Below are positions 8,333-15,261 of a DNA stretch of 32,014 nt, one piece after another. Below the pieces are notes generated by a model, which saw only the letters and a list, made by a program, of their open reading frames with translations, was not told where the DNA came from and searched no databases. The stretch comes from Mollicutes bacterium (GTDB taxonomy: Bacteria; Bacillota_I; Bacilli_A; Izemoplasmatales; Izemoplasmataceae). The position numbers were made by a program, and so were the translations under genes. Each line of letters opens with the position of its first letter. The first letter of the stretch is position 1. The stretch covers positions 1 through 32,014 of the forward strand of contig PWME01000034.1 of assembly GCA_003559235.1 (NCBI GenBank), given 5' to 3'.

Positions 8333-9463
8333 TCACCCTTTACCACCTGTTTTATGATGCTGTTTTTCACGGTACATCTTTTTGTCAAGTTCACGAATAA
8401 ACGCATCTGGTGACGAATGATGCGGAGATAGAATACCAATCCCAGCGCTGAAGGTTGTTGCGTATTTAATGCGGTTCATGTGACTGCGCTGCGCAATGAC
8501 ATCACGAATCAACTGAACCCGTTCACGCAAACAGTCTTCGTTATCTGTTTGCATGACAATCATAAATTCATCGCCGCCAAGCCTTGCAAAGATTTCATCC
8601 CCAATCGTCGTATCCTTAATCGCTTTGGTACTATCTTTAAGCAAGCGATCCCCCTCAGCATGACCATAGTTATCATTGATGGTTTTCAAATCATCAAAGT
8701 CTATAAAAATTAATCCCAATGCTTCTTCCATGTTGCGGCGTCGATAAAACCAGTTATCAAATGTCGCTCGTGTCCACGCTTGCGTTAAATGATCAAGATG
8801 AACAAAGCGCTCTTGTAAAAACAAATACACGATAACCAAAGATAGTGCCATACTGCTCCAAAGTGTTAATATGCCATAAAATGCAATTTGTGCAATACTA
8901 CCAAGCACTGGGAGTACCACCAAAAAGCTTAACGCAACCATATCTTGTTTTAAGATTACATGACGATGTTTAATCAGTTGTCCAATCCCAACCATTAAGT
9001 AAAAATACGCTGTTAAAGCTGAAACGAAAAACCAAGGACCGCGCACATACACATTTGCCTCAGAAATGGTGAAAATCAGCCCAAAAAATGGTGTTAAAAG
9101 CACGAAAACAGTATTAATGATGAGTGGCATCAAAAACAATACCAATGCGTTTCCACGGCGCGTTTCATGACCTATAATCGTCTTTTTTACAAGCCTATAC
9201 CACATAAAGGTAAGCAATGGTGTGTTAAAAAACAACACCATGTGTAAAACAAAGGATACGGTTGAAAACCATGCGACGGGTTCAGTGTTAATAATGACTG
9301 TCAATGCTTCAAAGATTAACTGAACAAGGACAATCATCGATAACCATACAAAATGGCGATTCACCCGCGCTTCTAAGTCTAACCGATTGACTGCAATGAT
9401 TAACACAACCGCGAAAAACACAAACACAATTAAGTTTACATCCACACGGAAATATTGTTCCAT
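8333..9463 (-). CDS. membrane diguanylate cyclase (GGDEF domain), second copy
   Basis: A 376-residue protein with about seven hydrophobic segments over the first ~220 residues and a C-terminal GGDEF domain starting near HLDHLTQAWTRATF. The active site is GGDEF at 296-300, with IFIDFDDLKTINDNYGH upstream as expected. Unlike the cyclase at 5081, the position for the inhibitory RxxD motif reads IGDE, so classical product inhibition looks absent. It should synthesise cyclic di-GMP. The start ATG has GAGGTGG a few bases upstream. The membrane module resembles 7TM-type sensor regions, but the ligand is not evident. Confidence 0.9.
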   Translation of the reverse strand: MEQYFRVDVNLIVFVFFAVVLIIAVNRLDLEARVNRHFVWLSMIVLVQLIFEALTVIINTEPVAWFSTVSFVLHMVLFFNTPLLTFMWYRLVKKTIIGHETRRGNALVLFLMPLIINTVFVLLTPFFGLIFTISEANVYVRGPWFFVSALTAYFYLMVGIGQLIKHRHVILKQDMVALSFLVVLPVLGSIAQIAFYGILTLWSSMALSLVIVYLFLQERFVHLDHLTQAWTRATFDNWFYRRRNMEEALGLIFIDFDDLKTINDNYGHAEGDRLLKDSTKAIKDTTIGDEIFARLGGDEFMIVMQTDNEDCLRERVQLIRDVIAQRSHMNRIKYATTFSAGIGILSPHHSSPDAFIRELDKKMYREKQHHKTGGKG

Positions 9464-9491
9464 GAAACCACCTCACAATACTGATGCATTC

Positions 9492-9500
9492 ATTGTACCA
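9492..9500 (-). promoter_or_regulatory. extended -10 promoter for the second diguanylate cyclase
   Basis: The minus strand reads TGGTACAAT, an extended -10 about 28 bases before the ATG at 9463. No good -35 is seen. The same TGGTACAAT occurs before the mrp operon. Confidence 0.4.
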
Positions 9501-9515
9501 TAGACGTACGATTAT

Positions 9516-9544
9516 TTGCCAAAATGGCTTTGATAGTCTATAAT
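9516..9544 (+). promoter_or_regulatory. strong sigma-70-type promoter for the aminomutase gene
   Basis: TTGCCA (9516-9521), a 17-base spacer and TATAAT (9539-9544). Transcription should begin near 9551, so the track start codon at 9553 would be essentially at the transcript end; this supports the ATG at 9574. Confidence 0.7.
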
Positions 9545-9573
9545 AATGCAAGATGCATGAAAGGAGCCTCGCT

Positions 9574-10842
9574 ATGAATGAAAAACGCAAAATTTCCCTT
9601 GAGCGCGCGAATGTTTTGAAATCGCGAATCATGGACTATTTAGAAGCACGACCATCCATAAAGAAAGGACAGGAACTCTCACAAACCATTCAAAAACGCC
9701 AAGTGCATATCAAAAACGTTTTAGGCGCAACTGACGATACGTGGAATGACTATAAATGGCAACTGAAGCATCGGATTAATTCGCTTGATGTATTAAAAAA
9801 ACTGTTGCCACTAAACGATAAGGAAACCAAGGCCATTGAAACCATTTCATCAATGTATCGTTGGTCTGTATCTCCCTATTATTTATCACTTATTGACCCT
9901 GATAATCCATTTGACCCAATCAAACTCATGTCAATTCCAACGGCGTTAGAACTATCCTGCGACGATGGTAGCCTCGACCCCATGAATGAAGAACACACCA
10001 ATCCTGCAGGCTCAATTACGCGGCGTTATCCTGACCGATTAATCATTAACGTGACCAATGAATGTGCGATGTATTGTAGACATTGCCAAAGACGTCGAAA
10101 CATTGGTCAAGAAGACCAAATGCGCTCACGCAGTGAGCTTGAAGCCTCTATTAACTATATTAGAGAAAATGAAGAAATTCGTGACATCTTAATCACAGGG
10201 GGTGACCCTCTAACACTATCCGATACACAACTTAAATGGCTATTAGATAACTTGCGGGCTATTCCTCATGTTGAAATTATTCGTATCGGCTCAAGAACCC
10301 CTGTCACCTTACCGCAACGCATTACTGATGAGCTCGTTGCGATGCTAAAAAATTATCACCCGCTCTTCATTAATACACATTTCAATCATCCTGTAGAAAT
10401 TACTGAAGAAGCACGAATCGCGTGTGAAAAACTCGCCAACGCAGGTATTCCCCTTGGTAATCAAGCAGTACATCTTAATGGGGTTAACAATGACAAATTC
10501 GTCATGCGTGTGTTAAATCACGAACTGCTAAAAATACGGGTTAAACCATACTATATCTTTCATGCAAAAAGTGTCAAAGGTACCCATCATTTCGCAACAT
10601 CAATCGATGATGGCATCGAAATTATGGAGTATTTACGCGGCTACACGTCTGGCATGGCAATTCCAACGTATATCGTTAACGCCCCTGGTGGAAAAGGAAA
10701 AACCCCTATATTACCGGAATACTTAATTTCAAGAGGAAAAGATTACTTTGTGATACGTACGTGGGAAGGCGAAATTTTAAAACACGAAAACCATCCCACA
10801 GAAGACATTGAGACATTGTACGAAAAACTCATGCAAGGCTAA
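9574..10842 (+). CDS. eam: radical SAM glutamate 2,3-aminomutase (KamA family)
   Basis: A 422-residue radical SAM, PLP-dependent aminomutase. The [4Fe-4S] motif CAMYCRHC places Cys at 164, 168 and 171; the PLP-binding Lys is Lys376 in NAPGGKGKTP. The two residues that hold the substrate side chain separate the family: lysine 2,3-aminomutase has Asp293 and Asp330, whereas the glutamate enzyme of Clostridioides has Lys332 and Asn369. By alignment of HAKSVKG and VNAPGGKGK this protein has Lys332 and Asn369, so I call it glutamate 2,3-aminomutase, which makes beta-glutamate, an osmolyte. The alignment is by eye. The start at 9574 follows AAAGGAG with good spacing. It is monocistronic, with its own promoter and terminator. 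Confidence 0.85.
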   Translation: MNEKRKISLERANVLKSRIMDYLEARPSIKKGQELSQTIQKRQVHIKNVLGATDDTWNDYKWQLKHRINSLDVLKKLLPLNDKETKAIETISSMYRWSVSPYYLSLIDPDNPFDPIKLMSIPTALELSCDDGSLDPMNEEHTNPAGSITRRYPDRLIINVTNECAMYCRHCQRRRNIGQEDQMRSRSELEASINYIRENEEIRDILITGGDPLTLSDTQLKWLLDNLRAIPHVEIIRIGSRTPVTLPQRITDELVAMLKNYHPLFINTHFNHPVEITEEARIACEKLANAGIPLGNQAVHLNGVNNDKFVMRVLNHELLKIRVKPYYIFHAKSVKGTHHFATSIDDGIEIMEYLRGYTSGMAIPTYIVNAPGGKGKTPILPEYLISRGKDYFVIRTWEGEILKHENHPTEDIETLYEKLMQG

Positions 10843-10860
10843 TGCCTGCATGGGTTTTTT
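10830..10860 (+). terminator. rho-independent terminator after the aminomutase
   Basis: CATGCAAGGC (10830-10839) pairs with GCCTGCATG (10844-10852) with one bulged A and a TAAT loop, followed by GG and six T. The left arm includes the last codons. Confidence 0.85.
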
Positions 10861-10867
10861 CTATGCA

Positions 10868-10876
10868 TGATATAAT
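10868..10876 (+). promoter_or_regulatory. extended -10 promoter for pcm
   Basis: TGATATAAT is an extended -10 lying 18 bases before the ATG at 10895, giving a very short leader; no good -35. Confidence 0.5.
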
Positions 10877-10894
10877 GATGATGGGGGTGAAGCC

Positions 10895-11521
10895 ATGAAG
10901 GCATTTAAAATGGATACACGCGCTGAATCGATGGTCAAACATCAGCTTAAAGCGCGCGGGATAAAGGACCAACGCGTCATAGACGCCATGCAAAAGATTC
11001 CACGTGAAGCGTTTATAGATGAATCCTTAGCGCCGTACGCTTATGAAGATACACCACTTAGCATCGGTCAAGGACAAACAATCTCACAACCTTACATGGT
11101 CGCATTAATGACTGAAGCCTTAAAACTTAAAGAAACTGATGTGGTGTATGAAATCGGCACAGGATCTGGCTATCAAACGGCATTGCTTGCGACTTTATCA
11201 AAACACGTTCACACCATTGAGCGTATTGAATCACTGAGTGCGCACGCGAAAAAAACATTGCGATCCCTTGGTTTAAACAATATCACCTACCATGTGAGTG
11301 ATGGCAATCTTCAACTAAACCGTATGTTTGACAAAATCATCGTTACAGCCGCCGCAAAAAAACTTCCAGCATCACTCATGCATCAACTTAATGATGGTGG
11401 CATCATCGTAATCCCAATCGGTGGGTGGTTTCAAACGCTATATCAAATTGAAAAACGCGGTGATAAGCTTCATAAAAAAGCTTTGTGTGATGTTCGGTTT
11501 GTGCCATTGCTTAATGCGTAA
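10895..11521 (+). CDS. pcm: protein-L-isoaspartate O-methyltransferase
   Basis: A 208-residue SAM-dependent methyltransferase that repairs isoaspartyl residues in aged proteins. The N-terminal AMQKIPREAFIDE, the active-site-region IGQGQTISQPYMVALM, and the SAM-binding motif VVYEIGTGSGYQTALLA (about 83-99) are all typical of the family, followed by IPIGG near the C terminus. The length is usual. GGGGGTGA precedes the ATG; an in-frame ATG five codons later is a less likely start. It stands alone between two terminators. Pcm is uncommon in Gram-positive lineages, so acquisition by transfer is possible, although base composition looks like its surroundings. Confidence 0.92.
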   Translation: MKAFKMDTRAESMVKHQLKARGIKDQRVIDAMQKIPREAFIDESLAPYAYEDTPLSIGQGQTISQPYMVALMTEALKLKETDVVYEIGTGSGYQTALLATLSKHVHTIERIESLSAHAKKTLRSLGLNNITYHVSDGNLQLNRMFDKIIVTAAAKKLPASLMHQLNDGGIIVIPIGGWFQTLYQIEKRGDKLHKKALCDVRFVPLLNA

Positions 11522-11525
11522 TAAA

Positions 11526-11562
11526 AGCGCGCTTTTCTCAAAGAGAAAGCGCGCTGTTTTTT
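11526..11562. terminator. strong terminator between convergent pcm and arsR
   Basis: AGCGCGCTTTTCTC (11526-11539) pairs with GAGAAAGCGCGCT (11543-11555), then GTTTTTT. On the minus strand the stem is followed by TTTTATTA, so it may also stop arsR transcripts. Confidence 0.85.
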
Positions 11563-11598
11563 AAACAACTAGTGAATACGTTACATAATTACATTTTT

Positions 11599-11886
11599 CT
11601 AGTCATTGGCATGCTTGTAGCCGACTTCAAACATTTCTTTAACCTGCTCATCTTTTAATGAATAAAAGACTTGTTTTCCGTCACGACGCGTTTTAACAAC
11701 ATCAAGATAACGCATGTTCTTGAGTTGATGAGAAATGGTCGACTGACTGAGCTTAAGATTTTTGGCAATGCTGTTCACGCATCTTTCACCTTCTGCAAGC
11801 AATGCAATGATGGACAATCGGGTTTCATTGCACAAAACTTTGAACAGTTTCACCGTGTCTTCAATCGATTTAGTCAAGAGTTTCAT
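11599..11886 (-). CDS. ArsR/SmtB-family winged-helix transcriptional regulator
   Basis: A ~95-residue DNA-binding repressor. LFKVLCNETRLSIIALL and the recognition helix LSQSTISHQLKNMR (about 47-60) are diagnostic, followed by the wing TRRDGKQVFYSL. The usual metal site ELCVCD is reduced to ERCVNS, with Cys36 only, plus Cys19 and His92; metal sensing is therefore uncertain and it could respond to another signal. I choose the ATG at 11884-11886, which has GGGGTG six bases upstream, over the track GTG at 11895. No transporter or metal-resistance gene is adjacent, so the target is unknown; self-regulation is likely. Confidence 0.88.
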   Translation of the reverse strand: MKLLTKSIEDTVKLFKVLCNETRLSIIALLAEGERCVNSIAKNLKLSQSTISHQLKNMRYLDVVKTRRDGKQVFYSLKDEQVKEMFEVGYKHAND

Positions 11887-11922
11887 GTGCTTCACCCCGT
11901 TTCTAAAGTTTATGGTAAATAC

Positions 11923-11951
11923 ATTCTAACACTGAAAATAGGTTAAGACAA
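11923..11951 (-). promoter_or_regulatory. promoter of the arsR-type gene
   Basis: On the minus strand TTGTCT (11946-11951), 17 bases, then TAGAAT (11923-11928). The -35 is part of TTGTCTTAA, which recurs in two other intergenic regions. Confidence 0.55.
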
Positions 11952-11966
11952 GCGTTTTACGATTCA

Positions 11967-11978
11967 TTCGTATACGAA
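11967..11978. promoter_or_regulatory. 12-base perfect palindrome upstream of arsR promoter
   Basis: TTCGTATACGAA is a perfect inverted repeat about 16 bases beyond the -35 of the arsR promoter and downstream of the endonuclease stop. It could be an operator, but no second copy was seen and its role is a guess. Confidence 0.25.
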
Positions 11979-12023
11979 ATGCAAAACATTTTTTTTGGTT
12001 TGCACACTAAACCGGTTTCGGTG

Positions 12024-14051
12024 TCAATCAAACCAATCGAGAATTTCTGGATGGTCCCAATAGAGTAGTTCAACGAAATGCGGATAATCAATGAATGGGT
12101 TTCTATTATTCTGATAATGATATATGATGTCATTTCGAACCGTTTCAAATTCGCGGACTTGATGCTCAAAATGCCACAATAACAACGTTTCTAATTCTCC
12201 CATTTCAAAATTGTCAGCATTTGGGTTTGAGGCCAAACTTAATGACTCATACATCGTAATCATGTAAAACATCATGCGGGCAACATCACCACGAACAACT
12301 GCTGGTGGTGCGTAACTTGTGGTCGTTGTCGTTTCTGCAAAATATTTAAAACCACGGGAATTATTCTCTGCAGGATTGGCTGGGGTTAAGTTATGTGCGT
12401 CACTTCCCATATTTCTTGTCGATGCGCCGGGTCGATCGACGGGCATGCGACGTACTGGCCAAACGTGTTCTCGGTTCCAAGTAGTGCCTTGGTCCCAAAC
12501 CGCAGGCACACTAAGTTGTGTATAGATGAGCATAACATTATCAGAGTTATCTGGGTCGCGGTCACTTTCTTGCATAATACCAATGATTTCAGAATACGAT
12601 GGTAATGTGACACCATCATTAATAATCGCATGCAATGCATCGTGCAAATTTTCTCCGAACAAGCCAAACGCTTCTTGGTAATAACCATCATAATCATCCA
12701 ACGCCTTATCAAGTAACGTCGCATCACGTAACACATATTTTTCGACTTGTTTTGATGCGTATAATCCGTCTTCATCAAGGGCGTAATACGTAATGGTATA
12801 GCGACCAATTGATGTTGTATCAACGGTGCCATACACATAACAGTCGACCTCACCAAATGTTTCATCGTTAGCCTCGCACGCATCGCCTTCCCACGAATCA
12901 CCGAGTGAAAATACTTGAACAAAATCATCACGCAACGTTAAATCAATACGTTCACTTTCATTTGGAAACAAAATCGCACCTTCATCGCGCATTTCAGGAA
13001 GTTCAAACACTGAATAGCGCGGTGTTTCAAATTGTATTTCATCAATATTGGCACGGTTGTTCGTTTCACTGACAATTTTTACATACAAAGCGTCGCTTGG
13101 ATTAAACGGCAGTGTATCATACGCCAAAGTTACACTCGCTTGTTCAAAATCACCTTGCGCCCTAAACGTTTCTAATACAACAAAGTCTTCACCGTCATCA
13201 CTAATTTTTAATTGAATGTCATGACTACTATCATTGCCATAAGCCCCGTAATGAAACGAAATGGTTTGCAAGGATTCAATCGAAAACAGTGTTTGAATGT
13301 AACCATCGCGTAACCGGGCACTACGATTACCGATTTTTTGATCATTATCCAAACTGCCAATGAGGGTATCTTCAAAATGCCAATCTTTTCCTTCAGTTGT
13401 TAGTGTTCCAGATGCATACGCTTGTTTTGTCGTGTCTTCAAAACCTGTTTGATAGAAAATCTCTAATCCATCTATCACGCGGTACATCGCGACAATGCGT
13501 CGTGTTCCTTCAACCGTATGCTTGTATGTGCGTGCATCAGATAAAGGTTCCATGGTTAGCCCATCAATCCACTGATGAAACAAGCGTTCACCATCATCTT
13601 CTGCAGACACTATTATTTCAGTCCCTAGCGCATATGGTCCATCACGATCAACACTAATCGGTGCACCGTCAATGTTTGCTTCAACAGAAACACCGTATTC
13701 ATCTAAATTAACATAAACAGCTTTAATTGTGCGGCTGCGATTTAACGCAATCGCGAGTGTTGATTGATCCGTTAACATCACATCTAAATCAACGTCGCGG
13801 AAGTGATCAAACCTTTTTCCTTCAATCGCTTCGGCAATAATCGTAACCGTATCACCAGCTTCATAAGGACCCCCATCAAGAATGGTAATCGGTGCATCCT
13901 CAACCGACGCTGTCACACTTAAAGTAATATCATCATTGGGTAAAGGGGAACCATTGGGGTGATCATCGTTATCCTCTTGAGATGGCATATTACACGCCAC
14001 AAGCGAAAACGCAAACACCATCAACACCAAAACAGTAACTATCTTCTTCAT
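12024..14051 (-). CDS. secreted lipoprotein nuclease, endonuclease I family, with repeat and Ig-like domains
   Basis: About 675 residues, exported and lipid-anchored: the signal MKKIVTVLVLMVFAFSLVAC ends in a lipobox with Cys20. Two related beta-repeat modules follow (VTASVEDAPITILDGGPYEAG and VSVEANIDGAPISVDRDGPYALG), then a jelly-roll-like region, an Ig-like region, and the catalytic C-terminal ~150 residues. The endonuclease I (PF04231) motifs are NREHVWP (about 526-532), SDAHNLTPANP, NSRGFKYF, RGDVARMMFYM and NNRNPFIDYPHF. It should cut extracellular DNA or RNA at the cell surface. The ATG at 14051 is eight bases from AAGGAG; the track TTG start is too close. It follows pcp after about 27 bases, probably in one operon. 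Confidence 0.9.
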   Translation of the reverse strand: MKKIVTVLVLMVFAFSLVACNMPSQEDNDDHPNGSPLPNDDITLSVTASVEDAPITILDGGPYEAGDTVTIIAEAIEGKRFDHFRDVDLDVMLTDQSTLAIALNRSRTIKAVYVNLDEYGVSVEANIDGAPISVDRDGPYALGTEIIVSAEDDGERLFHQWIDGLTMEPLSDARTYKHTVEGTRRIVAMYRVIDGLEIFYQTGFEDTTKQAYASGTLTTEGKDWHFEDTLIGSLDNDQKIGNRSARLRDGYIQTLFSIESLQTISFHYGAYGNDSSHDIQLKISDDGEDFVVLETFRAQGDFEQASVTLAYDTLPFNPSDALYVKIVSETNNRANIDEIQFETPRYSVFELPEMRDEGAILFPNESERIDLTLRDDFVQVFSLGDSWEGDACEANDETFGEVDCYVYGTVDTTSIGRYTITYYALDEDGLYASKQVEKYVLRDATLLDKALDDYDGYYQEAFGLFGENLHDALHAIINDGVTLPSYSEIIGIMQESDRDPDNSDNVMLIYTQLSVPAVWDQGTTWNREHVWPVRRMPVDRPGASTRNMGSDAHNLTPANPAENNSRGFKYFAETTTTTSYAPPAVVRGDVARMMFYMITMYESLSLASNPNADNFEMGELETLLLWHFEHQVREFETVRNDIIYHYQNNRNPFIDYPHFVELLYWDHPEILDWFD

Positions 14052-14078
14052 CGTCAAAACTCCTTAAATTTAGTCAAA

Positions 14079-14711
14079 CTATACTTGTCGTACGTCGATT
14101 TCTACCGGGTTTATCAACGTATCAATAATTGTTAAAACAGCATCAACCATGTGCCGTTTTTCAAGCGATGGCAACTGGGATTTACCAATCGTTTGATGAG
14201 GTAATAATGGTACATGCACAAAGCCAGCAACCGTATCGAGGGATTCGCGACGAATCAAATGCATAACACGATACATCAATGTGTTGCATACAAACGTTCC
14301 TGCCGATTCAGAAATCGCGGCAGGGATTGTTTTTTTATGTAACCGCCGAATAATCTTACTGAGTGGCATATTGGTAAAATACGCATCAGCGCCCCCTTCT
14401 TCTAAACGCTGCTCGTGCAAGCGATTGCCCAAATTATCTGCTTGTTTACTCGATGCAATATTCACCGCCACACGCTCGATGCTCACATGGGTTCTTCCGC
14501 CGGCTAACCCAAGCATGACAATGACCTTGGGTTTATGTTTTTCTATATACGGCAAGAGCACATTAAACGCATGATGGTAAACAACGGGTAGCGTCACTTT
14601 AATAACTTTGGCATTATACAAAAAATCAGGAATATCTGCGAGGACGGTCGCAGTTGGATTTTCCTCATAATCCCCAAACGGTTCAAACGCCGTCAATAAA
14701 ACGGTTTCCAT
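14079..14711 (-). CDS. pcp: pyrrolidone-carboxylate peptidase (pyroglutamyl-peptidase I)
   Basis: A 210-residue cytoplasmic cysteine peptidase that removes N-terminal pyroglutamate from peptides. The catalytic triad is visible as Glu79 in SIERVAVN, Cys142 in SAGTFVCNTLMY and His166 in GFVHVP, with the N-terminal LLTAFEPFGDYEENPT typical of the family. Length is usual. AGAGGAA precedes the ATG. It is the first gene of a two-gene unit with the secreted nuclease; both would serve scavenging of external biopolymers (inference). Confidence 0.95.
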   Translation of the reverse strand: METVLLTAFEPFGDYEENPTATVLADIPDFLYNAKVIKVTLPVVYHHAFNVLLPYIEKHKPKVIVMLGLAGGRTHVSIERVAVNIASSKQADNLGNRLHEQRLEEGGADAYFTNMPLSKIIRRLHKKTIPAAISESAGTFVCNTLMYRVMHLIRRESLDTVAGFVHVPLLPHQTIGKSQLPSLEKRHMVDAVLTIIDTLINPVEIDVRQV

Positions 14712-14743
14712 AATAATTCCTCTTTTATATAAGACGTGTAATC

Positions 14744-14773
14744 ATTGTATCACAGTGGAACCTATGATGACAA
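14744..14773 (-). promoter_or_regulatory. promoter of pcp and the nuclease gene
   Basis: On the minus strand TTGTCA (14768-14773), 18 bases, then TACAAT (14744-14749), preceded by TGA to give an extended -10. Confidence 0.55.
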
Positions 14774-14814
14774 CGCAAACTCTATGCTGTACACAATTCT
14801 TTAGGTGTAATTCA

Positions 14815-14843
14815 TTGCACATAGCGTTTAAGAAAGTTATAAT
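14815..14843 (+). promoter_or_regulatory. strong promoter of the small lipoprotein gene
   Basis: TTGCAC (14815-14820), a 17-base spacer and TATAAT (14838-14843); AAAGGCGG at 14861-14868 is the ribosome binding site. Confidence 0.7.
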
Positions 14844-14876
14844 ATTAGTACCAATATAATAAAGGCGGAATGCATA

Positions 14877-15221
14877 ATGATGAAAAAGTTTGCTTTGCTT
14901 ATGATGCTTCTTATGATGATGTTCACATTAACTGCATGCGGTACCATTGTGGAGCGCTTTTTCAATGATGTCCGCACCATCGAAGTTGATGAAGACACCT
15001 TGAAAAGAAGTTATAATATCGGGGATTTTGGCTTTGATGAGATTGAAATAATCGTCACCCGCTTTGATGGTAGAACGTATCGCTTGCCGCTTGAAGAGGA
15101 TATGATTTATCGCGCACATAGACAAAGACTTGAACAAGATGGGAACCACCGTATTCGTATTATGTATGGTGGTGCCTCGACAACGATTGATGTACGCATT
15201 GTAAAACAAGAACCCATTTAA
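14877..15221 (+). CDS. small lipoprotein with a single Ig-like (Big_3-type) fold
   Basis: A 114-residue exported lipoprotein. The signal segment MMKKFALLMMLLMMMFTLTAC is extremely Met/Leu-rich and ends in lipobox LTAC with Cys21. The mature part (RTIEVDEDTLKRSYNIGDFGFDEIEI..., ending TTIDVRIV) resembles one bacterial Ig-like domain of the kind in which a YxxGD phrase is followed by a short beta-sandwich. No enzyme motif is present. It has its own promoter and a terminator. A role at the cell surface is all that can be inferred. Start codons at 14877 and 14880 are both possible. Confidence 0.8.
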   Translation: MMKKFALLMMLLMMMFTLTACGTIVERFFNDVRTIEVDEDTLKRSYNIGDFGFDEIEIIVTRFDGRTYRLPLEEDMIYRAHRQRLEQDGNHRIRIMYGGASTTIDVRIVKQEPI

Positions 15222-15226
15222 GTCAT

Positions 15227-15261
15227 AAAAATGCGAACCCGCCCAAGGTCCGCATTTTTTT
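15227..15261. terminator. bidirectional terminator between the lipoprotein gene and crtN
   Basis: AAAAATGCG (15227-15235) pairs with CGCATTTTT (15251 on), with an inner ACC/GGT stem, and T runs on both strands. It overlaps the crtN stop codon. Confidence 0.82.

Noticed and set aside
12386-12931. 181-aa ORF on the minus strand inside the nuclease gene
   Set aside because: Lies wholly within the 675-residue nuclease in another frame; has no supported start and an implausible Met/Cys/His-rich composition.
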